Under the pieces are notes generated by a model that ran no database searches, had not been told where the DNA came from, and saw only the letters and a list, made by a program, of their open reading frames with translations. Positions 15,166 to 24,118 of a stretch of 43,970 bases of DNA are shown here, in pieces. Position numbers and translations under genes: made by a program. Source of the stretch: Wenzhouxiangella sp. (lineage in GTDB: Bacteria; Pseudomonadota; Gammaproteobacteria; Xanthomonadales; Wenzhouxiangellaceae); NCBI GenBank assembly GCA_007134485.1, contig SLKT01000113.1, positions 1-43,970 on the forward strand, written 5' to 3'. Numbering within the stretch: position 1 is the first letter of the stretch; every line of letters begins with the position of its first letter.

Positions 15166-16092
15166 TTAATCTCCCTGCGTCCCCTGGTCCCCTTCAGGCT
15201 GATCGATGTTCGGGTGTTCCCAGGGTTCGATCCGGATCAATACACCCAGCCAGTTCGAATCGAAGTATTCCATTCGTCCGGACCGGATGGTTCGAGACTG
15301 GCGAATGCGATGAATATCGAAACCACCGGGCGCCAGGTGTTCCGGGGCAAGCGGTCCCGGGCCGGTTTGCAGGGGCTCGTGCCAGACCAGGTCGATATCG
15401 GCGTGGGTGAACTGGCGCTGGCGAATTCTCAGGCTGCCATCGAGACGATAGTGAACCGGTGGGGTCAGTGCTGCGATCAACCCCAGCCCGGGACCCGAAT
15501 CATTGGCATCCACCGGCTGGCCCAGAAGCCGTTCAAGTTCGAGCCAGTGGATGTTCATCAGATGGTCATCATGCATCCGGATGGTCTCGGAGGGGACTTG
15601 ACGCGACAAGGGTTGATACCAGGCACGCCAGGCCAATGCCTGGTGGCCGGAACTGCGCTCCAGCCGGTCCCAGGCCGACCGCATTTCAGTGCCCAGTCGA
15701 TCGAGATTGACGTAGGCGGGCGGGTAGAGCACCTGCAAGGCTTCGACCGGGTCGGGAGGGTGGGTAATGGTCTCCATGACATCGGAGACCGCCTCGGGCA
15801 GATCCAGATGCAGGGTCTCGCTGATCTGATCCCAGTCCGGCTCAGTCGGATACTCATCGGGATCAGGCTCGATGTCCGGGGCAGGCCAGGCGGACTGGCG
15901 TGCATTCAGCAATGGATCGGTCAGCGCACTCAGGTCGGCCGCCTGCTCCAGTCTGTAGCGGTCGGATTGCCCATCCAGATGCAACAGCACGATTACCTCC
16001 ACCCGGACGATCGGTGGAGAATCATCGGCCACTGCAGCCTGGGGCATGCCCAGCAGCATGGCCGTCACAAGCATGAAGAGGAACCTGTTCAT
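15166..16092 (-). CDS. CsiV-family periplasmic protein, 308 aa
   Basis: The signal peptide (MNRFLFMLVTAMLLGMPQAA-VADD) is followed by VRVEVIVLLH, the typical start of CsiV, a family described in Shewanella as a partner of cell-shape and peptidoglycan functions. The rest has alternating helical and beta segments, including LALAWRAWYQPL-type repeats, and ends with the conserved Tyr/Trp-rich block SRTIRSGRMEYFDSNWLGVL then IRIE. I took the ATG at 16092 because it gives the signal peptide; the frame is open 29 codons further up without family similarity. In many gammaproteobacteria csiV lies next to mfd; here mfd is 16 kb away. Confidence 0.8.
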   Translation of the reverse strand: MNRFLFMLVTAMLLGMPQAAVADDSPPIVRVEVIVLLHLDGQSDRYRLEQAADLSALTDPLLNARQSAWPAPDIEPDPDEYPTEPDWDQISETLHLDLPEAVSDVMETITHPPDPVEALQVLYPPAYVNLDRLGTEMRSAWDRLERSSGHQALAWRAWYQPLSRQVPSETIRMHDDHLMNIHWLELERLLGQPVDANDSGPGLGLIAALTPPVHYRLDGSLRIRQRQFTHADIDLVWHEPLQTGPGPLAPEHLAPGGFDIHRIRQSRTIRSGRMEYFDSNWLGVLIRIEPWEHPNIDQPEGDQGTQGD

Positions 16093-16156
16093 CAGGATCG
16101 AAAGTGTACTGCAAGGGGAGGGGTGGCGGAGCGCGGAATGATGGTCTGGCCAAGAA

Positions 16157-16188
16157 GAAACCGCCGGCCCTGACGGCACGGCGGTTTC
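16157..16188 (-). terminator. Hairpin terminator after the OmpA-family gene
   Basis: A perfect 10-bp stem, GAAACCGCCG (16157-16166) and CGGCGGTTTC (16179-16188), has a 12-base loop. On the minus strand it is followed by TTCTT. It lies between the OmpA-like gene stop (16219) and the csiV start (16092), so it would end the former's transcript. Confidence 0.65.
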
Positions 16189-16218
16189 AGGAACGTAGAT
16201 GGAGTCCCGGGACTCGAG

Positions 16219-17298
16219 TCAGTGCTCGACCAACTCGACACGGCGGTTCTGCTGGCGTCCATCCTCGCTGCGATTGGTGGCTACCGGGGCCATCATGCCG
16301 GCGCCGGCCGGCTGCAGTCGATCACCGTCAATGTCATGACGTTCCTCCAGCCAGGCTGCGACTGCCTGGGCGCGCTGCATCGAGAGGTTGAGGTTGTACT
16401 CGAAGTCACCGACGTTGTCGGTGTGACCGACAATCAGCAGATCGAGCTCGGCATTTTCATCCAGTACATCGGCGATGGTGGCCAGGGCATCGGCCGACTC
16501 ATCGATGATTTCAGCGCTGTCGAACTCGAACAGAATGTCGCGCACGGCCACCCGTCCCTCGGAGACTATGCTGGCTTCGATGTCCTCGGCGCTCAGATCC
16601 TCGCGATCATGGGCAGCCACGATCTCATCGCGCTCGGTGGGTTGTTCTTCGGCTGGCTCCGGTGCGGCCATTGCGAGCGTCGTTTCTTCTTCCGGTATTT
16701 CGACCACGTCAACTCGCATGGTCGGTTGGCCGTCATCACGTCGATTGTTGTACATCAGCACGTTGACGTACACGTTCTCGTCTTCGTGGCTGGCTGCCAG
16801 GAATCGCATGTCGCGCTCGCTGCGGCTGCGCGGCCAGCCCAGGTCATGCACGCTCAGTCCGCTGGGTCGACTGCGGTCGAAGGTGTCGAAGCGGTGGAAC
16901 CGACGCCCCAGGTCATCCCGGCCACTTCCAGCGAACTCGATCTCGAAACCGGCCTGCTCAAGTCCCTGGCGATAGGCCCGCTTGACCTGCAGCGTGCTGA
17001 TCGCCGTGTTCGGCAACCGATAGGTCAACTGGGTGTGCTCACCCTCGAATTCGCGCTCATCAGGATACTCATCGTCCTCGCGAGGGCCGAAGGTCAGACT
17101 GACACGATCGAATTCGGTGTATCGGTAGGTGATGATTTCGCTGCCGTCAATGCGAGGCACCAGTCGGTGGTCACCCCAGTCCTCGGGCTTGTCGGCGACT
17201 GTGGTCATTGGTGCCAAGGACAGCAGTACGGCAGCGGCCGCACCAGGCAAGATTCGTTTGAATAGCATTTTGAATAAGAACGTTCGAATGAACTTCAT
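16219..17298 (-). CDS. OmpA-family protein with N-terminal DUF4892-like domain, 359 aa
   Basis: An extended signal sequence (about residues 1-35, ending TTVADKPEDW) is followed by a DUF4892-like domain (about 40-210; WGDHRLVPRIDGSEIITYRY, then NVYVNVLMYNNRR). After a Glu/Pro linker comes an OmpA C-terminal peptidoglycan-binding domain (about 250-357) with DILFEFDSAEIIDESADAL, LLIVGHTDNVGDFEYN and NRSEDGRQQNRRVEL. The NxxxS/Rxx and NRRV motifs that hold diaminopimelate are intact. It would sit in the periplasm or outer membrane and grip the cell wall. It is flanked by a terminator downstream and an 85-base gap upstream, so it is likely monocistronic. Confidence 0.88.
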   Translation of the reverse strand: MKFIRTFLFKMLFKRILPGAAAAVLLSLAPMTTVADKPEDWGDHRLVPRIDGSEIITYRYTEFDRVSLTFGPREDDEYPDEREFEGEHTQLTYRLPNTAISTLQVKRAYRQGLEQAGFEIEFAGSGRDDLGRRFHRFDTFDRSRPSGLSVHDLGWPRSRSERDMRFLAASHEDENVYVNVLMYNNRRDDGQPTMRVDVVEIPEEETTLAMAAPEPAEEQPTERDEIVAAHDREDLSAEDIEASIVSEGRVAVRDILFEFDSAEIIDESADALATIADVLDENAELDLLIVGHTDNVGDFEYNLNLSMQRAQAVAAWLEERHDIDGDRLQPAGAGMMAPVATNRSEDGRQQNRRVELVEH

Positions 17299-17383
17299 AG
17301 TTTAAGAAAAAGCGGGCTACCATGCAGTGCAATTCTGACAATCAGCGATTGACCGGCGCTCATGGGATAAGCTGAGATCCTGC

Positions 17384-18571
17384 TCAGGCAACCCGCGTGG
17401 TCGAGGTTGCTGCTGTCAGTGCCTGATCCAGATCGGCCCACAGGTCATCAGGTTCTTCCAGCCCTACCGACAGGCGGATCAGTCCGGGGTTGATGCCACA
17501 GTCAGCCCGTTCGGATTCATCCATGACCCGGTGAGTCAGGGCCGCTGGATGCTGGATCAGGGTATCGACCGAACCCAGACTGACTGCCGGGGTCATCAGT
17601 CGAACCGATTCGATCAGCCTTGCGGCACAGGTATGTCCCCCAGGCATTTCAAATGCCAGAACACTGCCGGGGCCACGCATCTGGTGCCCCAGCAGCTCGG
17701 CGCCTGGAAAATCGTTGAAGCCTGGCCAGTGGACCTTGTCCACCCGTGGATCTGCAGCCAGTCGTCGGGCCAGGACTGTAGCCACGGATTGGGCTCGTTC
17801 GACGCGCAGCTTCAGAGTCGGCATGGAACGATGGAGCAGGTAAGCCGCCCACGGGTGGAGCAGGGCGCCGGTGGCGACCCGCACCCGGCGGAGGCATCGT
17901 GCAATCTCATCCGAGCATGCAACCACTCCGCCAATGACATCGCCATGGCCACCAAGAAATTTGGTGGCCGAGTGAAGAACCATGGCTGCACCATGACGAA
18001 GCGGCTGTTGAAGAATCGGTGTGGCAAAGGTTGAATCCACCAGTACCGGCACATCGCCGGCCTGGCGAACCACGGCTTCGATATCGATTAGCGTGAGTGT
18101 GGGATTGGCGGGCGTTTCGATCATCACCATGGCGGTATCGGGTCGGATTGCATCACCGACCTCGGAAGCACGGACCCACCTGACTTCGTTCCCCAACAGG
18201 CCCGAGTCCAGCAAGTGGTCACTGGTGCCGTAAACCGGGCGCACCGCAACGATGTGACTGCCGCGCTCGCGCAGTGCCAGAATGCAGGCGGTCAGAGCGG
18301 CCATGCCGGAACTGAATGCTACCGCTGCTTGCGCGGCTTCGACACTCGCCAGGGATTGTTCGAATCGCTGGACAGTTGGGTTGAGCAGCCGGGCGTACAC
18401 CGGGTTGTCGGCGCTGGCCTGACCTTCGACCAGGACATCCAGACAGGCGGTCCCCGACTCCAGGCCGGCCAGCGGGTAGGTGGTGGATAAATCGACCGGC
18501 AGGGCATGGACACCCAGTCTGCGCAAGTCCTCGCGGCCGCCATGAACGAGATTAGTGTGGTTGGTGGTCAT
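17384..18571 (-). CDS. PLP-dependent Cys/Met metabolism enzyme (methionine gamma-lyase / cystathionine lyase type), 395 aa
   Basis: Fold-type I PLP enzyme of the Cys/Met metabolism family. The cofactor lysine is K204 in HSATKFLGGHGD; YARLLNPT, AFSSGMAAL, RPVYGTSDHLL (Y114) and SLGSVDTLIQHPAALTH are all family motifs. It would cleave or form C-S/C-gamma bonds in methionine, cystathionine or homocysteine-type substrates. Bona fide methionine gamma-lyases carry Cys two residues after the active-site Tyr; here it is Thr116, so cystathionine gamma-lyase or related activity is equally likely. It is divergent from an Lrp-type regulator, the arrangement of mdeA/mdeR in Pseudomonas putida. Confidence 0.88.
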   Translation of the reverse strand: MTTNHTNLVHGGREDLRRLGVHALPVDLSTTYPLAGLESGTACLDVLVEGQASADNPVYARLLNPTVQRFEQSLASVEAAQAAVAFSSGMAALTACILALRERGSHIVAVRPVYGTSDHLLDSGLLGNEVRWVRASEVGDAIRPDTAMVMIETPANPTLTLIDIEAVVRQAGDVPVLVDSTFATPILQQPLRHGAAMVLHSATKFLGGHGDVIGGVVACSDEIARCLRRVRVATGALLHPWAAYLLHRSMPTLKLRVERAQSVATVLARRLAADPRVDKVHWPGFNDFPGAELLGHQMRGPGSVLAFEMPGGHTCAARLIESVRLMTPAVSLGSVDTLIQHPAALTHRVMDESERADCGINPGLIRLSVGLEEPDDLWADLDQALTAATSTTRVA

Positions 18572-18661
18572 GACCTTAATGATTCCAGAATGTGGTCCGA
18601 TAATAGAATATAATTATGCTGATTGGGTCATAACCGAAAACTATTTGGTAAAAGGGTGAAT
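18572..18661. promoter_or_regulatory. AT-rich divergent promoter region between lyase and Lrp-type gene
   Basis: This 90-base gap is much richer in A/T than its surroundings and contains TATAAT at 18609-18614 facing the regulator. No clear -35 box is seen. An AT-rich divergent spacer is what an Lrp-family regulator would bind to control both itself and the lyase. Confidence 0.45.
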
Positions 18662-19138
18662 ATGAGGCTGGACTCGACCGATATTCAGATAATCCGCTGG
18701 CTACGGAAGAATGCTCGGATGTCCAACAAGGAGCTGGCGGCAAAGGTGGGGCTGGCGCCTTCATCCTGCCTGGAGCGCGTTCGCCGTTTACGATTGGCCC
18801 GGGTCTTGACGGGTTACCATGCTGAGGTCGATCCCCACGCCATTGGTATCGGCCTGCAGGCCATGGTGGCTGTTCGATTGACCCGCCATGCCCGCAGCGA
18901 AGTCGAATCTTTCCAGCGCCACCTGGAAACTCTGCAGGAGGTCGTGACCATTTTTCATGTTGCCGGCGCCAATGATTACCTGGTGCACGTGGCCGTGCGC
19001 GATTCGGCTCATCTGCGCGAGCTGGCCCTGTCGGCCTTTACCGAGCGGCCCGAGGTGGATCACATCGAAACCCAGCTCATCTTCCAACACAGCCGCAATC
19101 ACGATCTGCCGGTCTACTTTCAATCCGAGGATTCCTGA
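18662..19138 (+). CDS. Lrp/AsnC-family transcriptional regulator, 158 aa
   Basis: The N-terminal winged helix-turn-helix reads LDSTDIQIIRWLRKNARM then SNKELAAKVGLAPSSCLERV (about 3-45). The C-terminal RAM domain (about 65-150) has AMVAVRLTRH, EVVTIFHVAGANDYLVHVAV and EVDHIETQLIFQ, the ligand-sensing part that responds to amino acids. I used the ATG at 18662 rather than 13 codons upstream because GGGTGA lies directly before it and the HTH then begins at the usual place. It is divergent from the PLP lyase, so it probably activates or represses that gene in response to a sulfur amino acid (MdeR-like), inferred from position. Confidence 0.9.
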   Translation: MRLDSTDIQIIRWLRKNARMSNKELAAKVGLAPSSCLERVRRLRLARVLTGYHAEVDPHAIGIGLQAMVAVRLTRHARSEVESFQRHLETLQEVVTIFHVAGANDYLVHVAVRDSAHLRELALSAFTERPEVDHIETQLIFQHSRNHDLPVYFQSEDS

Positions 19139-19250
19139 TTCGACTGTTTTTCGTTGATTGCAATCATGAATTCCGGCATTTGACGGAAATCCTTTTCGTG
19201 GCGCTGTAGGCTATGAGTACATTCATTTCAATGGACGAGCTGTCAACGAC

Positions 19251-19946
19251 ATGAATACCCCCAACTTGATCACGGTGGAGTCGCCCGGCTCCATGATGTC
19301 CAGAATCATTGTTGCAGCGTTCTTCGTAATTGCCGTCAGTCTCAATTCCCAAGCCGAGGAGTGCGCCTGTCTGGAAGCGTTTTCCGAGGACTCGAGCCAT
19401 CTGATGACCCGCGAGGTGATGCAGGCCATGGCTGATCGCTTCGGGCCGGAGAATGCCACTTTCGAGCCCCATTTCGATCCAGATCAGGATTTTGGGGGGC
19501 CTTACGCCTTTTCGATCCCTCTGGGGCGTTTCGAAGAAGACATGAATGGTGCAACCATCACCTCCACCGCGCAGCTATCCGTGGCACTTCGACGTCTGGT
19601 CTCGCGCGAGCAGATTGAATCCGACCAGCACCTCATGCGCGATCTCGAACTCGATTCCGACGATGATCTGATCGAGGCCGTTGCTCGCGCGCCCATGGGG
19701 CAATTCGGCGAACCGTATGATTACGAGGAAGTCGATGGGCCGGGTGATCTGGCCATTTTTCATCGCGACCCCGAACCGATGCTGTTCATCGCGTGCGGCA
19801 ATGCCTTGATGGAATTGGCTGTCGGTCGCCATCAATTGCCGGAAAATCCACCCGAGGACGCAGCGGAAGCCTTCACGGCCAGTGAGCTCGAAATCATGAG
19901 CGCTCTGGCTGAAAAGCTGATCAAGCACTGCTCGACCGATCAGTAA
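19251..19946 (+). CDS. Secreted protein of unknown family, paralogue A, 231 aa
   Basis: A hydrophobic signal (MSRIIVAAFFVIAVSLNSQA) is followed by an acidic domain that begins with EECACLEA. Landmarks are REVMQAMADRFGP, DPDQDFGGPY, LGRFEEDMNG, STAQL, SREQIES, FGEPYDYEE and DGPGDLAIFH, then IACGNAL and a final KHC. Four cysteines (the CAC pair, IAC, KHC) are shared with a paralogue at 31421-32095, roughly two thirds identical by eye over the mature part. I recognise no family. The start could be 19251 or the ATG pair at 19293/19296; the signal peptide is intact either way, and no strong ribosome binding site decides. CsbD and a lipoprotein follow on the same strand. Confidence 0.8.
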   Translation: MNTPNLITVESPGSMMSRIIVAAFFVIAVSLNSQAEECACLEAFSEDSSHLMTREVMQAMADRFGPENATFEPHFDPDQDFGGPYAFSIPLGRFEEDMNGATITSTAQLSVALRRLVSREQIESDQHLMRDLELDSDDDLIEAVARAPMGQFGEPYDYEEVDGPGDLAIFHRDPEPMLFIACGNALMELAVGRHQLPENPPEDAAEAFTASELEIMSALAEKLIKHCSTDQ

Positions 19947-19979
19947 ATTTCTGGAATCAACATCAACCGAGGAAGCATC

Positions 19980-20174
19980 ATGAACAAGGACCAGGCTCAG
20001 GGCAAATGGGATCAAATCACTGCCAAGGTCAAGAAGCAGTGGGGTGATCTGACTGATGACGAACTCAAGAAGGCCGAAGGCAACATGGATGAACTGATCG
20101 CCCGCATTCGAGAAAAGTACGGCGACAGCAAGGAGACCATTTCCAGAAAACTCAACGAGCTGATGGAGGATTGA
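19980..20174 (+). CDS. CsbD-family stress protein, 64 aa
   Basis: The small helical protein starts MNKDQAQGKWDQITAKVKKQ and contains WGDLTDDELKKAEGNMDELI then IREKYGDSKE, the CsbD signature. Its family is induced by general stress in many bacteria, but its molecular function is not known. A good site, GAGGAAGC, lies before the ATG. It starts 33 bases after paralogue A ends and 5 bases before the lipoprotein start, so the three may be one transcript. Confidence 0.9.
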   Translation: MNKDQAQGKWDQITAKVKKQWGDLTDDELKKAEGNMDELIARIREKYGDSKETISRKLNELMED

Positions 20175-20179
20175 AGCAA

Positions 20180-20383
20180 ATGAAGACAACCACCAGAGTT
20201 CTGATGTTGGTATTGATGCTGGCCTTTGTGGCTGGAATTGCGCTGACTGCCTGCCATGATCCTGGTCCTGCCGAGGAAGCTGGCCGTGAGGTTGATGAGG
20301 CCATTGAAGATGCGCGTGATGCCGTTGAGGATCTAGACGAGGAAGCTGAAGAAGCGCTGGAGGAGCTCGAAGAGGGGGATTGA
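20180..20383 (+). CDS. Small acidic lipoprotein, 67 aa
   Basis: A signal peptide ends in lipobox LTAC (the Cys before HDPGPAEE). The mature part is about 40 residues of Glu/Asp/Ala heptads (AGREVDEAIEDARDAVEDL) predicted to form a charged helix or coiled coil. It resembles small entericidin-like or Lpp-like lipoproteins only in general form. GGAGG lies ten bases before the ATG at 20180; an in-frame TTG at 20171 overlapping the CsbD stop is less likely. Its pairing with CsbD suggests a membrane-stress role. Confidence 0.75.
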   Translation: MKTTTRVLMLVLMLAFVAGIALTACHDPGPAEEAGREVDEAIEDARDAVEDLDEEAEEALEELEEGD

Positions 20384-20395
20384 TTCCGAAGAATT

Positions 20396-20420
20396 GACCG
20401 GCCCGAGATTCGGGCCGGTC
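20396..20420. terminator. Bidirectional hairpin between convergent genes
   Basis: A perfect 10-bp stem, GACCGGCCCG (20396-20405) and CGGGCCGGTC (20411-20420), has a 5-base loop. It lies between the plus-strand lipoprotein and the minus-strand TorF porin. T-runs are weak on both sides, so termination efficiency is uncertain. Confidence 0.65.
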
Positions 20421-20438
20421 GATTGGCGGGAAGTATAT

Positions 20439-21185
20439 TCAGAAGTCCAGGGTCCAGCCCACCCAGACTTTCGGGTCCTTGGAGTTGGGGCTGCCCAGGG
20501 CGTCGCTGCTCGAGATATCGGCATACTCTACATTGAAGCTGATCTCTCCGACCACATCGAATGCCCGACTCAAGCTGGCGCCCAGGTGCCAGTAATTGGC
20601 ATCACCCACGCCGAGCTTGCCGTCGTTCTTGAAGTCGTAGTAACCGGCCATCAAGCCCAGTCCCAGGTCAGCGGGCAAATCGAATTCCAGGCCGAGATGG
20701 AAGTACACATCACCGGTATCGAACAGGTCATCGTCGTTGTCGCTGTGGATGGTGTAGGCGAGCCCTCCTGAAAATGATCCGTAGCTGATGGTGGCGTAAA
20801 CCTCACCAAAGTCGATATCGTCCGGGTTGGCATCGGGATAGGCATAGTAAACATAGCCGACATCGAAGCCCAGGCCGTTATCGAGTTCGGAAGCAAAACC
20901 CAGGTACAGGTCGAGCTCGTAGCCGGCGCCGTCGAAGTCGACATTCGAGGCCCAGGTGCCCAGGTAAAACCCGCTATCAGCCTCGAAATCGATGCCGCCC
21001 TGGATGGCTGCCTTGTCATCGGTCTGGGTCACGCCCCTGAACAGGTAGTTCGATGCCACACCGACATTGAAGCTGACCTCGGCCTGGCTGACGATCGGCA
21101 CTGAACCCAGCAGGAGGGCGCCGACCAGCATCGATGTAGTGAGCGCGCTTCCCGGCGCCCTGAGTCGTGAGAGTGTCGTTTTCAT
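20439..21185 (-). CDS. TorF-family putative porin, 248 aa
   Basis: A signal peptide ending VSQAEVSF is followed by beta-barrel strands starting FNVGVASNYLFRGVTQTDDK, the hallmark opening of TorF/Gcw_chp porins, with GGIDFEADSGFYLGTWASNV, alternating aromatic strands, and a C-terminal aromatic (WVGWTLDF) for BAM recognition. It has an AAGGAG site before the ATG at 21185. It begins 19 bases after amtB stops, so it is probably co-transcribed with glnK-amtB and could let ammonium or small nitrogen compounds cross the outer membrane; the substrate is inferred from position. Confidence 0.85.
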   Translation of the reverse strand: MKTTLSRLRAPGSALTTSMLVGALLLGSVPIVSQAEVSFNVGVASNYLFRGVTQTDDKAAIQGGIDFEADSGFYLGTWASNVDFDGAGYELDLYLGFASELDNGLGFDVGYVYYAYPDANPDDIDFGEVYATISYGSFSGGLAYTIHSDNDDDLFDTGDVYFHLGLEFDLPADLGLGLMAGYYDFKNDGKLGVGDANYWHLGASLSRAFDVVGEISFNVEYADISSSDALGSPNSKDPKVWVGWTLDF

Positions 21186-21204
21186 TTCATTGCTCCTTGG
21201 GTGG

Positions 21205-22449
<1,245 letters not shown>

Positions 22450-22465
22450 GGGTTCCTCCTTGGGA

Positions 22466-22834
<369 letters not shown>

Positions 22835-22869
22835 TCAGTCCGGCTTGAACCGGCTTCACCAAAAGCCAG

Positions 22870-22885
22870 AGCAGAATTCGTGCCA
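22870..22885 (-). promoter_or_regulatory. Sigma-54 promoter for glnK-amtB
   Basis: The minus strand reads TGGCACGAATTCTGCT, a near match to the -24/-12 consensus TGGCACG-N4-TTGCW; only the first T of the -12 element is C. It lies 66 bases upstream of glnK and fits NtrC-activated transcription. Confidence 0.8.
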
Positions 22886-22940
22886 TTTCGCCCAGAGCTC
22901 ATGTTTTCAATGAGTTGGAGGGCTTTCCTGACCTGATGTG

Positions 22941-22956
22941 TGGTGCGGGTGCACCA
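22941..22956. promoter_or_regulatory. Palindrome TGGTGC-N4-GCACCA upstream of glnK
   Basis: The sequence TGGTGCGGGTGCACCA is a perfect 6-bp inverted repeat between the sigma-54 promoter and the NtrC-type site. Its half-sites match NtrC half-sites but in outward order, so it may be a second, weaker enhancer or part of one. Confidence 0.4.
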
Positions 22957-22981
22957 GAACCGAACCAAAACACTGGCCAAT

Positions 22982-22998
22982 CGCACCAGGTTGGTGCA
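22982..22998. promoter_or_regulatory. NtrC-type enhancer site
   Basis: CGCACCAGGTTGGTGCA is an almost perfect TGCACC-N5-GGTGCA dyad, the NtrC binding consensus. It lies about 100 bases upstream of the glnK sigma-54 promoter and only 10 bases before the ntrB start at 23009, so it could both activate glnK-amtB and repress or autoregulate ntrBC. Confidence 0.75.
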
Positions 22999-23008
22999 TG
23001 ATTCGCGC

Positions 23009-24118
23009 ATGAGAACGCCATCCCCTGTGCCGCAACCGGGTCAGGACCTGGTCGACCACTTGGCCACCGCGATCCTGGTCTTCGAGGGCGGCCACCGATT
23101 GCTGTGGATGAATGCTGCCGCCGAAGCCCTGCTCGGAGTCAGTGTTCGCCAGTTCCTGGGCGCCAGTGCTGAATCACTGTGGCCGGATGCTTCGGAGTTG
23201 ATCCTGCCGATGGCCGAGGTGGCCGGTGGTGACCAGGCCATGGCCTTTCGGGAACTGAACCTGTTGGCGCGAACACAGGGCCAGCCCATGCGTGTGGACT
23301 GCACTATCACGGCGCTTCCGGCGCGCGCAGGAGTCACTGCAGTGGCCATCGAAATGCAGCTCAGTGATCGCGACCATGCCCTGGTGCGTGATGCCGATCG
23401 CGATGCCCAGCAACGCCTGGCGCATCGCATGGTTGTCAACCTGGCCCATGAACTCCGCAACCCGTTGGCTGGATTGCGCGGTGCAGCGCAACTTCTGGAA
23501 CGCAGGTTGCCGGAGACCGATCTGAAGGATTACACCCGCATCATCATCGGCGAGGCCGATCGACTGGATGCCCTGGTCAGCCGGCTGCTTGGCCCGCAAA
23601 AACCGCCGCGATCTCAACGGGTCAACCTGCACCGTCCATTGGAGCATGTGCGTCGTCTGGTCACTGCCGCTCAGGACAACGAAGTCCGCATTGAACGCGA
23701 CTACGACCCAAGCCTGCCGTCGGTCAGTGTCGATCCCGAACAGCTCATCCAGTCCTTGCTCAACCTGCTACGCAACGCCGGCGAAGCCCTGGCTGAGACT
23801 TCGCAGGCACTCATCCTTCTGCGTACCCGTATCGTCCACAACCAGGTCATCCATGGCCGAAGTCATCGCCAATGTGCCCGCATCAGCGTGATTGACAATG
23901 GCCCGGGCATACCGGCCGACTTGATTGAGCGTGTTTTCTTCCCCATGGTGTCCGGGCATTCAAAACGCACCGGGCTCGGCCTGACCATCGCTCGCAGCCT
24001 GATCGATGCCAATGGCGGTCGGATCGACTGCAATAGCCGGCCCGGTCGCACTGAGTTCATGATCGATCTGCCATTGGATACAGAAATCATTGGCCAGCCA
24101 CAGGGGAGCGCACCATGA
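23009..24118 (+). CDS. ntrB: Nitrogen regulation sensor kinase NtrB (GlnL), 369 aa
   Basis: This cytoplasmic kinase/phosphatase acts on NtrC. It has a PAS domain (about 12-120, VDHLATAILVFEGGHRLLWM), a dimerisation/phosphoacceptor helix with VNLAHELRNPLAGLRGAAQL (H147), and an ATPase domain with VIDNGPGIPADLI and TGLGLTIARSLIDANGG. No transmembrane helix is present. I used the ATG at 23009 because it gives the family N-terminus; the frame is open 23 codons further, through the NtrC site. Its stop overlaps ntrC by ATGA. Divergent from glnK, it shares the control region. Confidence 0.95.
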   Translation: MRTPSPVPQPGQDLVDHLATAILVFEGGHRLLWMNAAAEALLGVSVRQFLGASAESLWPDASELILPMAEVAGGDQAMAFRELNLLARTQGQPMRVDCTITALPARAGVTAVAIEMQLSDRDHALVRDADRDAQQRLAHRMVVNLAHELRNPLAGLRGAAQLLERRLPETDLKDYTRIIIGEADRLDALVSRLLGPQKPPRSQRVNLHRPLEHVRRLVTAAQDNEVRIERDYDPSLPSVSVDPEQLIQSLLNLLRNAGEALAETSQALILLRTRIVHNQVIHGRSHRQCARISVIDNGPGIPADLIERVFFPMVSGHSKRTGLGLTIARSLIDANGGRIDCNSRPGRTEFMIDLPLDTEIIGQPQGSAP

